Source of the DNA: Glandiceps talaboti
Lineage: Eukaryota > Hemichordata > Enteropneusta > Spengelidae
Assembly (NCBI RefSeq): GCF_964340395.1
Contig: NC_135558.1
Coordinates: forward strand, 14,472,000-14,535,999
Direction: 5' to 3'
Length of the DNA: 64,000 nt
Positions 50,500-64,000 of the stretch are shown piece after piece; within the stretch, counting starts at the first letter, position 1; each line of letters begins with the position of its first letter. Made by a program: the position numbers and the translations under genes. Below the pieces are notes generated by a model. It was not told the origin of the DNA. It ran no database searches and was given only the letters and a program-made list of their open reading frames with translations.

Positions 50500-53042
50500 T
50501 TTAGTAAGAATATAATAGATCTGTATATATAATATTACATAAAGGGGAGTAAGTTCAAAGTTCTATTCTAATATCTGCTTTTAAAGATTTCAAAAGGTAA
50601 CAATTTCCAAGCTGTATATGATAGCAAGAAGTATGTCAATGACTCACAGAATGGAGTCTTTGGACTTTGAATGGATATCGTCACTCGTACGACGTAAACT
50701 ATATTATATGCATTCTATATCTTAAGTAACCATGGAGCGTCTTTCAATGCACTACTTGGCTAGATATAGCATAGAAAGTAATGGGGCATAAAATGGGTTG
50801 TCCGTGATACGAATTTCTTCGATGCGATAAAAAGGTAGGAAATGGAATGTTGCCGTCACAAAGACTTTGTGGTATGCTATAAATGGAAGCCATGATATAC
50901 CCTCAACATTCAATATTGTGATACGTTATGCGGATAGAAACCATTTTTCGTCCTTCAGAGTCTAGGAATGAGTCATGCATCAGAACGCCTTCGTGCCTTT
51001 ACGAACATCCGATACTACACCCTGACCGTATTTTGTGTACACGTTTTGACATATTTTTTAAAGACCTCAGGAATATGGGTTGATTCGTACCCAGTTCTTT
51101 AACATGTGCTATTTTAGATTAGAAAAGGTGTTCTATAAGTGAGAGTAGTTGTGACGATGCGAACTACGGATGTGTATTTGATTGCCAAACAAGGAAATAG
51201 TTGTTTGAAATCTAAAGGTTATGTACGTCAAGATACCGAAGATTGAATTGTACAGAAGAAGTGGAAATGAAGCGAGCCATTCTTTTTTACCACTCATAAT
51301 AATTCCCTATGGGGGAGAACATTTTTACTAGTAGAGTAAAATTAAAGTTGACTTCCCAGTGTTTGATTTGTTATACATGGTGATAAGGTCATCTATAGCT
51401 GGTCGAGTGTAGGATCCTCTAAGGAAACTCCTGTGATGAAAGTTAAGTTACACTATACCATCGAGTAAAGTTTAATTTACATAATGGTTTCTGGCATGTG
51501 TTATCAAAGGTGTCAAAATGAATTGATAAACGAGTCAGACCCCACTCTCAATACAAACTACACTACAGGGTGTCTGAAAATATAATACAACAAACTAATG
51601 AAATCAGATATATGCGATATATGCTATTGAAATTTTGAAAGCAAACCAAGTTCCGTAAGAGTTATTGGGTGACTTAATCCTTTCAGCAAAAAATAAAAAC
51701 TTTTCCAAAGCGGGGAAAATCTGCTTTGCAGCAAGTTTGTATTAAGTGGATGGAGTGTGACACTATTCATTGTGGATTGCTTTCTTACCCCCCACCCCTT
51801 CCCCGAGAACAGTTTAATTCTTCCTCATGCTTTCTTCCATGGCGAATTTGATTTGATTTTAAAGCTGTCAATACAGGTCAACATTTGATAATCACAAATC
51901 ACCTACTTGATGGTAAACAAGTTTTTTCTACCATTTACAAATTCTGTCAATACCCAAATTGGAATCTAACTGTGGCATGCCCAATTACAAAGAGATGTTG
52001 TAGTTATTGTAGTTGATGTTATTCGTGATCTTGGATGATACGATCGGAAGGACAGACCTTCAGCTAGAAACTGGGTAAAAAACAGATTGATCGTGGTTTT
52101 CAAAATGTTACAGATTATTTACTACAGTAAGTGTTGTACGTTTGTCAATAGAACGATATTGTATTCTTGCAAGGCAAAAATAAAACAAAAAACGTTTCCA
52201 CTTACATGTACATGTATGGAATTAGAATATATTGAAGGTAGGTTTGGATTTTGTTGTAGTATTATTTCTATTATTTATTAGCGAAATTGGTTCAAACTAA
52301 AGCCAACGTAATCATTGGTCACAATACCTCTGTGACAGTTCGATGACGCGTAAATAAAGTAATGTACAGACAATTGTGATGTAGACGAACCTAAACAGAC
52401 TCTCCTTTACAAATTCAAGCTTACAGAAGAGAAAGAGAAGAGAGAAAATGTACAATGAAGAAAAGGTAATATCACAAAAAATGTTCAGGATAGGCACCTT
52501 AACCTAAGCTTGTGTTTGTCTAACTACTGGAAATACGTTATTTTTAGTTGGGTTGAATGCACTGTTCAAGTTGACCGTATTCGATAGCTCATTGGATTTT
52601 TGTACCCCAGCTAGCTACAGTTATATACGAGCTATATACTTGTTTACATTATCATACAAAGACAACCTTCCTTAAAGATTAGTAACAAAATCACTAAGAA
52701 TTATAGGTATTTGAGATGTGCCTAGCTTATGCTACGTCTACATATCATTAGATCCTTTCGGCTGTATATTTACCTATAGCCTTTACAAGATAATACACCG
52801 TTGGGACATATTTACATGACGATGAAAGGTTAAAGGCCTTTTTGCAGCTTTTACCACGTGAGGAGTTATGTAAAGTCCCTTATAAATCATATCCTATTTC
52901 ATTTAAGATTTTTACTTCTTCTGAAACATGTAATGTTCATTTCAGCCCTGAATATTGTGTCTATATGAACATTATTTTCAATTGTAATATGTTTGTGGTA
53001 TTTCTGATTTCAAATGTTCATACTATAAAATGACTAATTAGC

Positions 53043-53318
53043 ATGGGTACAAATGTGTTCAAAATGAACTTGCAATGTCACAAAGGTCTGCACAGGGAAG
53101 AATGGTTTGACTATTGGAGAAAGACGAATGAGTTGTGTGTGTTCCATTTCTGCCTTTATGACAGTTTGAACATAACCCCATTGAGAACCTTCAAACGTGA
53201 GTATATAAAGAAGTACGCCTTGTTCTCGTCACTGGGTCATCCCAATGACCCGTATGAAGAAAATTATTGGATCGTACTCGACAAGTTCGAACGTCAGCGA
53301 CCTTTCAACACACCTTGA
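53043..53318 (+). CDS. Hypothetical ORF, 91 aa
   Basis: Starts MGTNVFKMNLQCHKGLHREE and ends YEENYWIVLDKFERQRPFNTP, with mixed charged and aromatic residues and a higher GC content than its flanks. No domain, signal peptide or membrane segment is recognised. It could be a terminal exon, a decayed copy or chance; not recognised. Confidence 0.2.
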   Translation: MGTNVFKMNLQCHKGLHREEWFDYWRKTNELCVFHFCLYDSLNITPLRTFKREYIKKYALFSSLGHPNDPYEENYWIVLDKFERQRPFNTP

Positions 53319-56300
53319 CTTGTTAGCCTGTTAGGTATTCTCTTTGATCTTCGTAACGAGTGTTGCTTCTCACCAACTATCTTGTCTGGGCATCATTGTA
53401 AATTCTCTCACGTTTATATTTCCCGTAGACGTTCTATTTACGTTGGTTTATACACACAGTGATTTATCTGTGTCACTCTTTACTCTGTACTCTAATGTCT
53501 TTGAAGAAGCCTGATCTGTTTGTATTTGACAAAAAAAATTTGCAAGGTCACACCTGGGCAACCGTTTTACCGTGTCTTCTTTACTTTTTCTTGATTTCTC
53601 TGTAATTCGATTCTTGTATTATGCTGATATGAGAAGAATGAACGTGACTGAAAAGTCATTTAATCTTTTACAACGGAAAAAAACATCGTATGCGGTATTG
53701 AACGTTACAATCTCATTTGGGAATATATCGCATTTGTAAATCCGTTCACGAATTCTTCCTTGATTATTCCTCTAGCTGTGAAAATATTTGTTTCCAACAA
53801 TCTCGTTATGGTTATGACGACTAACACTCATAGACCGATGTCGTATATTCTATACACTACTTTTATTGTCTTTCTCACATTCACACAGCGATTCATATCT
53901 TTTTATCACTTTCCCTTATTGCCACAAGCTAGATAAGTGGATCGTGAAATTGCTAGAAGTGCCTTCTAGATGTCACTCGTCATCTTAACTTCCTTGGAGA
54001 TACCTGACGTGAATGATGTAGCAGGTGATAAGATAACGTAATGTGAGTCTGTTAGCATGTGTACTGCCTCTTGAGTGTGTAGCTTCAAATGTGGAAATGG
54101 ACGGAATTTATATCATTCAACAGCCACTGTAAGTGATAATAAATGACTTATTTTTTAAACTTTTAAGTGTGGCAATGAATTGTGCGAATCATGTCTGCTA
54201 AATATTCCATTCCTGTCAAAAACCGCTGAACAGATGAAAACGATCCAAAACCTTTTGTACAACCGGTGTGTACGAATACTCAAGACTATGTGCGTGTATA
54301 ATTACTTCCAGCAACTTCCTCCTGACACGTTCCTGTTACCTGTTACTAAAATCTAACTGCAGTGACTATTTGACGAGAACGAAAATACACTGATTGATGT
54401 ACAGCATTCAAGTGGACAGGATTACAACGAAATGCAAGAATGTTACGTCGAGATTGTTATAATTGCAATGCTTGTCGTTCTTTACCTTACGTTAACTTAG
54501 ATTTTAACATATAACCAGTATATTTTTTAGTTGTCATGTGTCCTTGTGATTTGTCTCGCTACACGTGTGGGTATGTTTAATTAGAAGAACAGCTTTGGTA
54601 GAGAAGGTATTGATAACCATGGGTTTTGTATGACTTATAATTACCTTTGAATCGCTAAAAGTCTACCAAGAAGTTTAACAAGTAACCAAGAAATGAAGGT
54701 TCTGAGGAGCAAAACAAATATTTCCATAAAGTATCATCACAATGTTGAATCACGAATATATTAACATAGCCTGGATGTTCACATAGATGGAGATTTCATC
54801 ATTATTATAATGTAACTTGAAACTAGCTCTAATTTATTGCAGGTAGAATTTCTCTAAGGAATATATCAACATCGGTTGTGCTTTCTACAGTAACGTATAC
54901 AAGACACCGAGACGTGATATGCAAATTAAAGCCACTGTAAGTTGATCCCAGCCTTATCACCAGCTTATCAGACTTACATTGGAATCCACGTCACCTTGCC
55001 CTAACCAATGGCATTAACCGTTCCTGTGACATTCGTATTCTGTGCCAGTGTGCGCATGTTGGATTCACGAGCATTTCGATCACCTAAATCAATATCAATG
55101 CTACAGGCAAAGTAAACTAATGGTCAGGTGGAGCCAATGGATTTACATTAGTTATTTGCAAAGATTTCATTCACATTCCCAGTTTATGTAAAGTTGAATA
55201 ACTAGCCCACCCGAGGCAAAACACGATTGTCAGCCTTGCGCTTTCAGGACAGTAACTATACAGCATTCTTTCTCCTGCCTTACTTGTTCTTATTCGTCAA
55301 AATCGAACATTTCGTAGGCGTGTACATATTTCATATTATTTCGTTTAAAAAACAGTTTCAAAAGCCGTATTGTAATATCGATCGTATGATATTTCTTCTT
55401 TTTTACAGTCCTTAGGCTTTGCCTTTCAATTCGTTTGGTGTGTTGTAACTAAATCTGTTAGCTAGGGCGTAAAGAAGCACCTCAAATTGACCGCAGGTCT
55501 ATACTAACAAATTTAACAATCTAGAACTGTACAGCCGGGAGTCATGTTATGATATTATATTGACTTTTTTGTCTTCCCACAGAGAATATATGTATGTTCA
55601 CTTTATGTATACACGTCTCTGTTAACTTCAATGTGATGACGTTCATTGAATAGAAATAAAACCCCTTTTAATTTCCAATGCTATCGATTTTCTCTTCTTT
55701 TGTGTCTTTCCAATACTGTGAATGTAAAGCACTACGTGTAATGAACGTCAACTAGTGGAAATGTCAAAAATGTTACTGTACAATAAGAAAGAAAATGGAT
55801 GCTATCTTATCGTTATCATTATCCCTATTCCCAGAGAACAGAAACATGTACTAGATACTTAATTAGTAGACTTAATGAATTGCATTACAACAGAATTACC
55901 TTGCCATTGAGTATTTCAAGTAATTATATATAGAATATATGCAATACCCTTTTGTATTGCCGAAATACAATGTCGAATGTTACAGTGGTTGACTTTCAAA
56001 TGAACAAATGATCTTTACACAAAAATATAATATGTGGTATGACGTCAATGATTCCATCAACTGCGTCAACTTGCTAAGATTCCTATATTAATATTATTGA
56101 AACTGCATGATCATGGACAATTTAATGAGGCCGGTAAAGAAAAAAACCGGATCATGTAAATGCAGTTTAAAATATTTACAATGGCCGAAATAAATTCTTT
56201 GTCATTTTGTTTTATGTATCCACGTTAATCGCAGACTTGAATTTTGATTATATTTTGACTTGCCACAAAGTTATGAACGTCATTTAAATAGGCTTTCTGT

Positions 56301-56421
56301 GTAGAAATTAACCATTATACAATATTTCAAAACTGTGTTTAGTATAATGTTATGTATAATTTAGGTAGCGGGCTACTACTCTTAAATTTACATTATATAA
56401 AAAACTGTTCAAATGCAATTG

Positions 56422-56424
56422 AAA

Positions 56425-56467
<43 letters not shown>

Positions 56468-56579
56468 ATACATACATACATACATACATACATACATACA
56501 TACATACATACATACATACATACATACAGACAAAAAACAAACAAAACAAACAAACAAACAAACAAACAAACAAACAAAC
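56422..56579. repeat. (AAAT)n(CATA)n(CAAA)n compound microsatellite
   Basis: Three tetranucleotide blocks lie in a row. Confidence 0.95.
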
Positions 56580-58307
56580 GAACAAAACCTAAAGGGCTCT
56601 TGGTAGAGCATGCATCTCTGCCAATATTGAGCAGTTCTTTGGGTGGTAAAATATTTTACATGGGTAACATTTCATTACTATGGTAACCATAACAGATTTG
56701 ACTTTGATTGACATAGTTATCAATATAAACATTATTTTATTACCATTGCATCAATCACTTGAAGAATGTAATTGAGTGTATACATGTATGTTGCAAAAAA
56801 GTGAATCTGAAAAAACATAATTGAAAATAGTATATATTTTCGATATATTATATTTGTCTCTATTGGTTTAAATTTGTCATCATCGTCTCGCGTCAAAATG
56901 TCTACACTTGCAAATGTCGCCATTTTATGTTGGAATAAAAAAAGATATCGTATGACAACCATATTCTACACGAGTAACACGAGTAACTGGATATACGTTA
57001 ATGCCAATCGAAACCTAGACAACTTCAATACCTAGAATATAATTTCGCTAACTATTTCGTCTCATATGATGTTCGGATAGGCAATTTTTTTATATTAAAA
57101 TATAAATAAGCGCTTCCTGTTTCGGTCTCAGGGGTGCATTCTGCCTGTCAGATTACCCAGGAATAGAAATATAATCTTTAAGGTTAGCTAAAGGAGTAAA
57201 ACGTAATTAGTAGGATTTGCTTTATTTCAGATCGAATGATAATTAAATGAAATTAGTAGATGTTGTGTGTAGGTATTATGACCGTATTCTTTACTTGGAA
57301 ATACTGTAACATTTCAATTCCTCATTTCAAGATGGATTTCAACCAACCTTGAATAACTTGAAATGTGTAAATGTAACCGTGTTAGTCATCACGATTATGG
57401 AAGTGCAGAGGACACAGTGTTGTGTGACAAATGCATATACAGGTTGTGGCGGGGTCGTAAGGTCAAACTGACAATCAATGAGTGCAGACGTCAAAAGGGA
57501 GGCGTTGTTGAAAATGTCAATTTGCCTGTCTTCCAGTACAAAGTGGATGGATGCCAAACTGTTTGTAGTGCCACAAATCAATACACTAGTAACTTAATAA
57601 CAGGTTTGCTGTGAATGGTTAGAGTGATGGTAATACGCGTAAGGCAAGACATAATGTATGTAATCCCGCGTCATACGATCTCTGAGGTTTGTGTACGCCT
57701 CAAAAGTCAATATTATCATGACCCTCATGTTGTGATAAGTTGTCTACTATCATTACAGAATTCTGTCACTACCTTTGGGGGAAAAACATGTTGCCTATTC
57801 ACTTGCTTGGGCGTAATTTAATAATATCTGTATCTCTTATAACTATTTACAATGTTACTGATAGAAGGATCAATAAATCTGTTAATTACTGATTTAAATA
57901 TTGAGGTTCGCCTGCCTGAACTGATTTACCTTAAAAATAAAAAAAATGCGCTTGGAGCTATGTTTTTTAGTTAGAGTGATCATCAATGAAAAATAATTTG
58001 ACTCATCGTATCCAAAATGTCAAGAATGCCGAAAGTAGAGTGAGTGGCCATGACAAGTGTTGATTGACTGAGTGTTCTGTAAGATTGCATTATCACAGTC
58101 GCTAATATTGGCAATGAACACAGAACAGTGATGAACCCGTGATGAGGAAGTTCTCCGAATCGCATTTGCAGGTTAACACAGACATCTCGTTATGTTGACC
58201 TTCGATTTCCAGACGTTAATGATTTGATAAAGAAGTGAAGAACTGTTTTATGAAACAGTACTTACTTATCGCATTGATGCACATATCGTGAAAATCCGCT
58301 CAGAGTG

Positions 58308-58690
58308 ATACATGATATGATATGATATAACATGATGTGATGTGATGTGATATGATATATGATATTATGGGATATGATATGATGTGATGTGGTGTGATGT
58401 GTTGTGATGTGATGTGATACGGTACGATACGATACGATACGGTATGATATGATATGATATGGTATGGTATGATATGATATATGATATGATATAATATGAT
58501 ATGATATGATATGATATGATGAGATATGATTATGATATATGATGTGATGTGACATGATTTTATACGATACTATGCTATATGCTTTATGGTATATGATATA
58601 TGATCCGATGCGATACGATACGATACGATATGATACGATATGATGCGGATAACATTGTGTGATGCGGCGTGCCATAGTATAACGTGACGT
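58308..58690. repeat. Pentanucleotide (GATAT/GATGT/GATAC)n array
   Basis: About 380 nt of 5-bp units of the form gatRY/tgatR are organised into sub-blocks (gatat, gatgt, gatac). The minus-strand Ser/His/Tyr-rich ORF is an artefact. Confidence 0.93.
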
Positions 58691-61186
58691 GATGTGATTT
58701 CATTTGATATCAAGCGAGTATTAACCTTTAGGAATGCAGTTTATTTGTGTTGCAGATCCCAAAGTCATATATCTAAAATGATGTAGACTTCATAGCTAGA
58801 CATATTTTAACTCTAGGCTAACAATAACAGACACAAAATAAACACAGCAGGATCCTTTGCCCAATCACATCCAACACCGATAAACATTGCTATTATGATA
58901 TAGTGCTGTAAAACAGGCTTGTAATGAAAACATTACAAAAAGGACTTGATGATTTTTAATGGCTGCAAATTTTTATTTTCTTACTAATGATCATCATTTC
59001 AACTGATTACTTCTACATCTCCACTGTGCACGGCACCTACGTAATTGTTTCTTTTGTATTACAAGTTGTCCGAGGGTGTGTAATAAATGTCAAGTTACAT
59101 AAGTGAAACAGCAAGCCAACATAATTTTACCTGTACATAGACTGTCTTGAAAAACAATATCTTAATTTTCAACTCTACGTGCAATAAAGTTTGCATTTGA
59201 CGATTGTAATAAAGAAATTGCAGCGGTATGCATAAGCGACCGATCACATGCCATTAAAGGCTTGTTGTGAAAATCATGAGCATAAGTTGAAGACTTAGTC
59301 TAGAACATAGAGATCCTTAGGTGCAATTGCACCAGGTGATTTCAGTAAGTAGCTGGGCCGATATACTCTGTTGCCTCGAAGGAGTAAGGAGTGCAATTAA
59401 AAGCAGAATTTGCACTTTATTTTAATCTGCGTTGACCCTACATACATGTGCAAACACATTATGGTGTGCATTATCTCGTTTAGAAGCCAGTTGATAATCG
59501 CCTACCCTCCCAAATTTATTGTTTACTTAGTTTATATAGGGAAACAACACAGCCTGGCAGCCACTCCATATTCTATATAGAACTTTGAAAATGTTATGTC
59601 TGGAGAGTAGAGTTTATTGTATTCACCCATTACAACATTCTTTTGCGATATTAACACCCAACAATGACTTCCTCACTGATCGACATATCAATGTTGAGGT
59701 TCAATAAGCTAAAATTAAAACAATGGTTTCAATACTGCTTTAATTTAACTTTAGTGTATTACAAGAATGCACTGTGAACTGTACATTACACTTGGGAAAT
59801 CAAGCAAATTGAATGATCCTGAGATGTAAATTGTTAGGGTTTTAAAAGGTCACGACATTTAATGTCACTTATGTTTTACGCTACCACAGTGAATCTAATA
59901 TAACGTACAACGATTCTCGTTGTTTTGTTGTTATAGTTCATCATATTGCTTCATCGTTTTCACAACGAGATATTTAATAGTTGCAGTAGCTATATTTGGA
60001 GAAGGTGTAATTAGATTGATGATAAGAATAATGAACCATAAAGTTAAAGCAAAAACTAAGAACTATTGCCGAAGCTAGTTAATGTAGACAAGTCTTTGAT
60101 CTATATAAACAAGGAAATCACTGTAATTTTTTTTTCAATGATTACCGTCGATTCCGGAAAACATTCCAGAGTATATTATGCCTTGTCATTACACAAAGAA
60201 CTAGCTTTTATCTCAGCAAGAGATCACAAACTTGATAGAGTGACATGTAAGTACCACTTGGAGTCTGCTGTAACAACATTTTGTATGTATAACGATTTAT
60301 GGTACTCATTTGCATCAACTGTAATTGTGAAAAATCAAACAGGAAGTGGCGTCAGAAACACTATTTAATTACTGTTATGAGGATTAAGATTATTTCCTTT
60401 TGCTACACTTTTTAATCAAAGGGAAATGACACTCCAGCAAATAAACACATTTCATGAACTTTGGGTTGTGTAGAGTCAGTTCACGATGTCAAAATTCACA
60501 TTAAATTTCTCTCGATTGCTTAGCTACTGTCCAAATTGATTATCTTTTTGACGTCTGTTGTTTAAGCAATGGTACACTGTTGTCCCATACGTCTTAGCCA
60601 ATATCAGTATGTAATAGATAAGCAATGCTTAGTGATGACGATTTACGTGAAGGTAATAAGCACTTGGGATTCAGGAAATATTCATTGTTCATATTTAGTA
60701 CAATTTCGTGTCTGCTAAGACTTTTGACGATAGCCGTGTACCATTGCGAGAACACTGTAGGTAATATTGAGTTTATATTTGGTGTTTCTTGTCAATCAAG
60801 CGAAATTTATGTTCTGTGGAATCAGGAAGTGACTCTCCAGAACCCAAACTTTATGAAAATATATTTCCTGAAGTGGCGTTCCCCGTGGACATACGAAACT
60901 CGATATCGTGTTCACTCATATCATGCATATAACTGCAGTAGGTATGACTTCGTTCACTGTATATGGGCATGAAGTTTTCTACGTCTACACAGCAAATGTG
61001 AATGGATGGATGAATGAATGAATGAATGAATGAATGAATGAATGAATGATTGTAATTTATTTCAGCAGATAACAAAAATAAGGTACACTTTCGAAGAACA
61101 TGCATCTGATACAAATATACACAAATGCACAATTGCTATCGGATGCGGACCATGGAAATAGTTCAGCGAAACTAGTTTTGTCCAAA

Positions 61187-61376
61187 CACACACACACACA
61201 CACACAGACACACACGCATATACATACACACAGACAGACAGACAGATAGACAGACAGAGGCAGACATACATACATACATACATACATACATACATACATA
61301 CATACATACATACATACATAAAGACAGACAGACAGACAGAGACAGACATACAGACAGAGACAGACACACACACACA
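61187..61376. repeat. Compound (CA)n(CAGA)n(CATA)n microsatellite
   Basis: CA, CAGA, CATA and again CAGA/CA blocks, like the intron arrays in the LDLa gene but flanked by different sequence. Confidence 0.95.
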
Positions 61377-62652
61377 CAAACATGTATACACCTCTATATA
61401 CATAACTCAATAATGTAAAGTGCTCAAAATACGAGTATAACAAAGAAAATAGTTAAAAAGATGTACTCAACCGCATGAACATACACACAGCGATATATAC
61501 ACATGCATGTATACACATAACTCAATAATGAAAGTGCTATATAATACAAGGACAGTATAGACGAAGTGGGAGGAAATACAAATACAACATAACCAATGTC
61601 ACACTTTATTGGCCAGCCCTTTATTTCTACACAACGCTGCTATTCCGAACAGTACTGACTGAACAATCACAACGCCACCCATTGTTTTTATTTTGGTAGT
61701 TGTAAGTTTTAAAATAACTATTACCATGGTAACCATCTGAAGTAAGTAGAAAGCCCGGTGTGTTATTGTCGTCTGTACAGTCGACGAATCCTCAGTAGCG
61801 GTAACAGCGCACTATTTTCCATTGACCCCAAAATCACTCTACCGTTGTGTATGATAGAGTATTGTTGATATTGATGTAATGTAAGAAAATGTACAGGTCT
61901 ACATCTGTTCCTAAAGTTTCATAATTTCTGAACTATTTTTCTATTTTGTCAATGACACTCTATGTATAGATCTTCCTTGTGTCAAATCATAAATACAACT
62001 TGAAAGTATTGATGATTGTTGTTTTCTGGCGATAAAGTTACCCCTACCCGTTTGCAAACCAATCATGAAAAGAAATGCCACCCTTACTCTTGCAAACTCC
62101 CTGGAACGTTCAAAATGAAAGCTGTTATTACATAGTGAAAATCTTGATCGATTGTTGATTACTTCCCAGTGAAATGTACACTCTTTCAATTGTTTTCGAT
62201 GGAGACATCCGGTTAACTAAATAATAAAAATGGTGTAAACGTGAGCAGTTAACGTAAATTTCACTATTTAATCACGTTCCAAGGAGTGTGAGGTTTTGAA
62301 ACGATGATTGGTTTTCACTCAAGGGAATTGATGAAAGTCACGATTCAAATGGTCGTCATTGGACCGTTACTGTCTGTAAAAACGTTAGCATTTTCTGTCT
62401 CATTTCCTCGTATGATCATGCTATATATATGTACGTATGTATATCGTTATCATTTTTTATTAATTTTAAAAAGTGTAGTTTTTCTTAATATCTGGAAAGG
62501 ATTGCCTAGTATAATTCATTTCATTTTTGCTGATGTATCTATTTTTTTTCACTGAATATTAAGGAATTTGAATGTATCAGACTATATGCAATAACTGAAT
62601 ATTCCGTCCGCAACCAAATGGTTCTAAAATATACTCGTATGTGATTTTTTGC

Positions 62653-62666
62653 GTTACCATGGCAAC
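62653..62666. promoter_or_regulatory. RFX X-box motif
   Basis: GTTACCATGGCAAC matches GTNRCC-N2-RGYAAC exactly. A near match (GTTACCATGGTAAT on the minus strand) lies at about 61720-61733. No gene start is recognised nearby. Confidence 0.3.
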
Positions 62667-63885
62667 GGTATGATTTCATTCGTCTCGATAGACTGTTCAT
62701 GTTGAGTGAGTTTGATGGACGTCAACGCTGGGTGGCGATGTCAGCCAATCACAATTAACGTACCGCTCAAAGATATCAATACTTGTCCTGTTTGGACAGA
62801 ATCACATTTACTGGAACGGAAACTTGGGGATAGGATGACGTACTTTGCATTCAACCCCAGAAGAAAACATTTCAATGAATACACCCCACTAGGAATGTTT
62901 TGCCGTTAATATGGAGCAAAAACATCCAGGCCATTACTATTTGTTTTGGCTTAACTAGTCCTAGGGGAGTGAACCTAGGGGACTGATTAAAAATCCTCAT
63001 TTAGTGAGAAACAATTTTGTCCTCTTTGTAGTACTTTTGCACAGACGTTCTTTCACCAAAAAAACAGCCTACTCGGTACCTTTCTTTAAAATCTTTTAAC
63101 TAATGAATTGCGAGCGTACTCATTAGTTTAGAAAACAAACTTTAATTTATTTGATAACTTGATGTATTCAGTATCAAATATGTGTAGTAAGGCAAAATAA
63201 AAAATAGGGTGTTTCCGATATACCGACCCACCCTAGTTTAAACCGCCGACCCTAAACATTTTTACATAAGGTAAAAACTATGGTAATCTACTTCTATTTC
63301 CCTGTAGACTTTCTTGCCAAAGTATCTTTGGCTACTTTTTAAAATAAATCACATTCCAGAGAGAAATGATGTCATTTTCAGCCTATAACAAGACAGTCTA
63401 CATATTGTGTTTGTCTACTTCTGAATCACATAATCACGCTTCTTTTACACCTCATCAACTGTTACGGAAGTATTGTGACCAAACATAAATTGTCAAAAGA
63501 CCATGTAGAGAAATGATGTTAAACGACCACATTTCTTTCTTATCAGTACACATTTTGATGAAATACAGGAAGGAATTTGCAGACTCACTTGAATTGTGTT
63601 GTGTTGTTGATAAAAAGGAAAGATTCGTAAGACAATAAATGAGAAGGGGGGGGGGGTTGTGATCGAATCATGATCTTACTCTAAAAAATAGAAATAAAGA
63701 GTTCTTGGGACATAAAAGAGATTTGAATAAAGTTTACTTCGCAGAGTAAGAAGGGGTATAGCAGTTGAAGGTGACACATTTCTTTCCACCTTTCATGTAT
63801 CAAAATACTGTCGATATATGACATATAGATAATAAATCATATTGATAAAAGTCGGTGTTTACTCTGTTTATTATGTTTTGGCTAT

Positions 63886-63888
63886 CAT

Positions 63889-63948
<60 letters not shown>

Positions 63949-63982
63949 AATCAACATCAACAACAACAACAACAACAACAAA
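63886..63982. repeat. (CAT)n then (CAA)n array
   Basis: A CAT trinucleotide array is followed by CAA units near the window end. Confidence 0.95.
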
Positions 63983-64000
63983 AATATCACCAAGAAGAAC

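Larger units (their letters stand above)
50500..58300. other. Long gene-poor region
   Basis: This is AT-rich DNA with no recognised gene. ORF islands at 53043-53318 and 57363-57614 have raised GC but no known domain and no clear splice borders. An (AAAT)(CATA)(CAAA) microsatellite sits at 56422-56579. It could be intronic or intergenic. Confidence 0.5.
58691..64000. other. Right end: gene-poor with short repeats
   Basis: It holds a (TGAA)n run (61003-61048), a compound CA/CAGA/CATA array (61187-61376), an X-box (62653-62666), a G10 run (about 63647) and a CAT/CAA array (63886-63982). ORFs at 60066-60368, 60625-60972 and 62706-62909 show no recognised domain. Confidence 0.5.

Noticed and set aside
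60066-60972. ORFs of 100 and 115 codons, plus 57363-57614 and 62706-62909, as exons of one gene
   Set aside because: No recognisable domain, no consistent splice phase and no similarity between them. Kept only as unexplained islands.

Overview
The window is nuclear DNA of a multicellular animal. It has spliced exons with GT..AG borders and consistent phase, an LDL-receptor class A protein, an intronless rhodopsin-class GPCR, remains of non-LTR and probably Penelope-like retroelements, and very dense microsatellites. It is AT-rich and gene-poor. The repeat load and protein families fit a marine invertebrate, perhaps a deuterostome, but the species cannot be fixed from the sequence alone.

Layout. 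(1) 1-17120, minus strand: the 5' part of a gene for a secreted modular protein. Eight exons can be read: a signal-peptide exon behind a TATA box, a 16-nt microexon, a Cys-rich 'CQYANDG' exon, then alternating LDLa-like and CxYAxDG exons. An approximately 5.9-kb unit carrying one exon pair is repeated in tandem (junctions near 875, 6725 and 12665). The gene runs off the left edge. One unit carries a PIF/Harbinger-like non-autonomous element that the next unit lacks. (2) 17.1-24.1 kb: repeats, a decayed LINE 3' end, and a CpG-rich patch with a CTCF-like site and a possible tiny first exon. (3) 24146-25159, minus: a leucine-rich-repeat protein fused to an SGNH-hydrolase domain. (4) 25-36 kb: microsatellites, a palindromic hammerhead-ribozyme element at 29.64-29.85 kb, and a LINE reverse-transcriptase relic interrupted by a CAT array. 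(5) 36499-37608, plus: an atypical GPCR. (6) 37.6-47.2 kb: minisatellites, a broken drug/metabolite-transporter (SLC35G/EamA-like) gene, a (TATG)n array, a second hammerhead element at 43977-44112, and a likely Penelope-type RT remnant. (7) 47.2-64 kb: mostly repeats and unrecognised intergenic or intronic sequence.

The most notable signal is a hammerhead ribozyme family lying inside (TA)n tracts. Two loci share the invariant core (CTGATGA, GAAA, a GTT cleavage triplet). Stem I carries a compensatory base-pair change between the loci, and stem II keeps its pairing while its loop differs. Stem III is minimal and self-complementary (CTC-C-GAG), the layout known from hammerheads that act as dimers in Penelope-like and related retroelements. 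At one locus two copies form a perfect 72-bp-arm inverted repeat.

The protein genes show no shared pathway. The LDLa gene is growing by exon-pair duplication, and the differences between duplicated exons mostly change amino acids.
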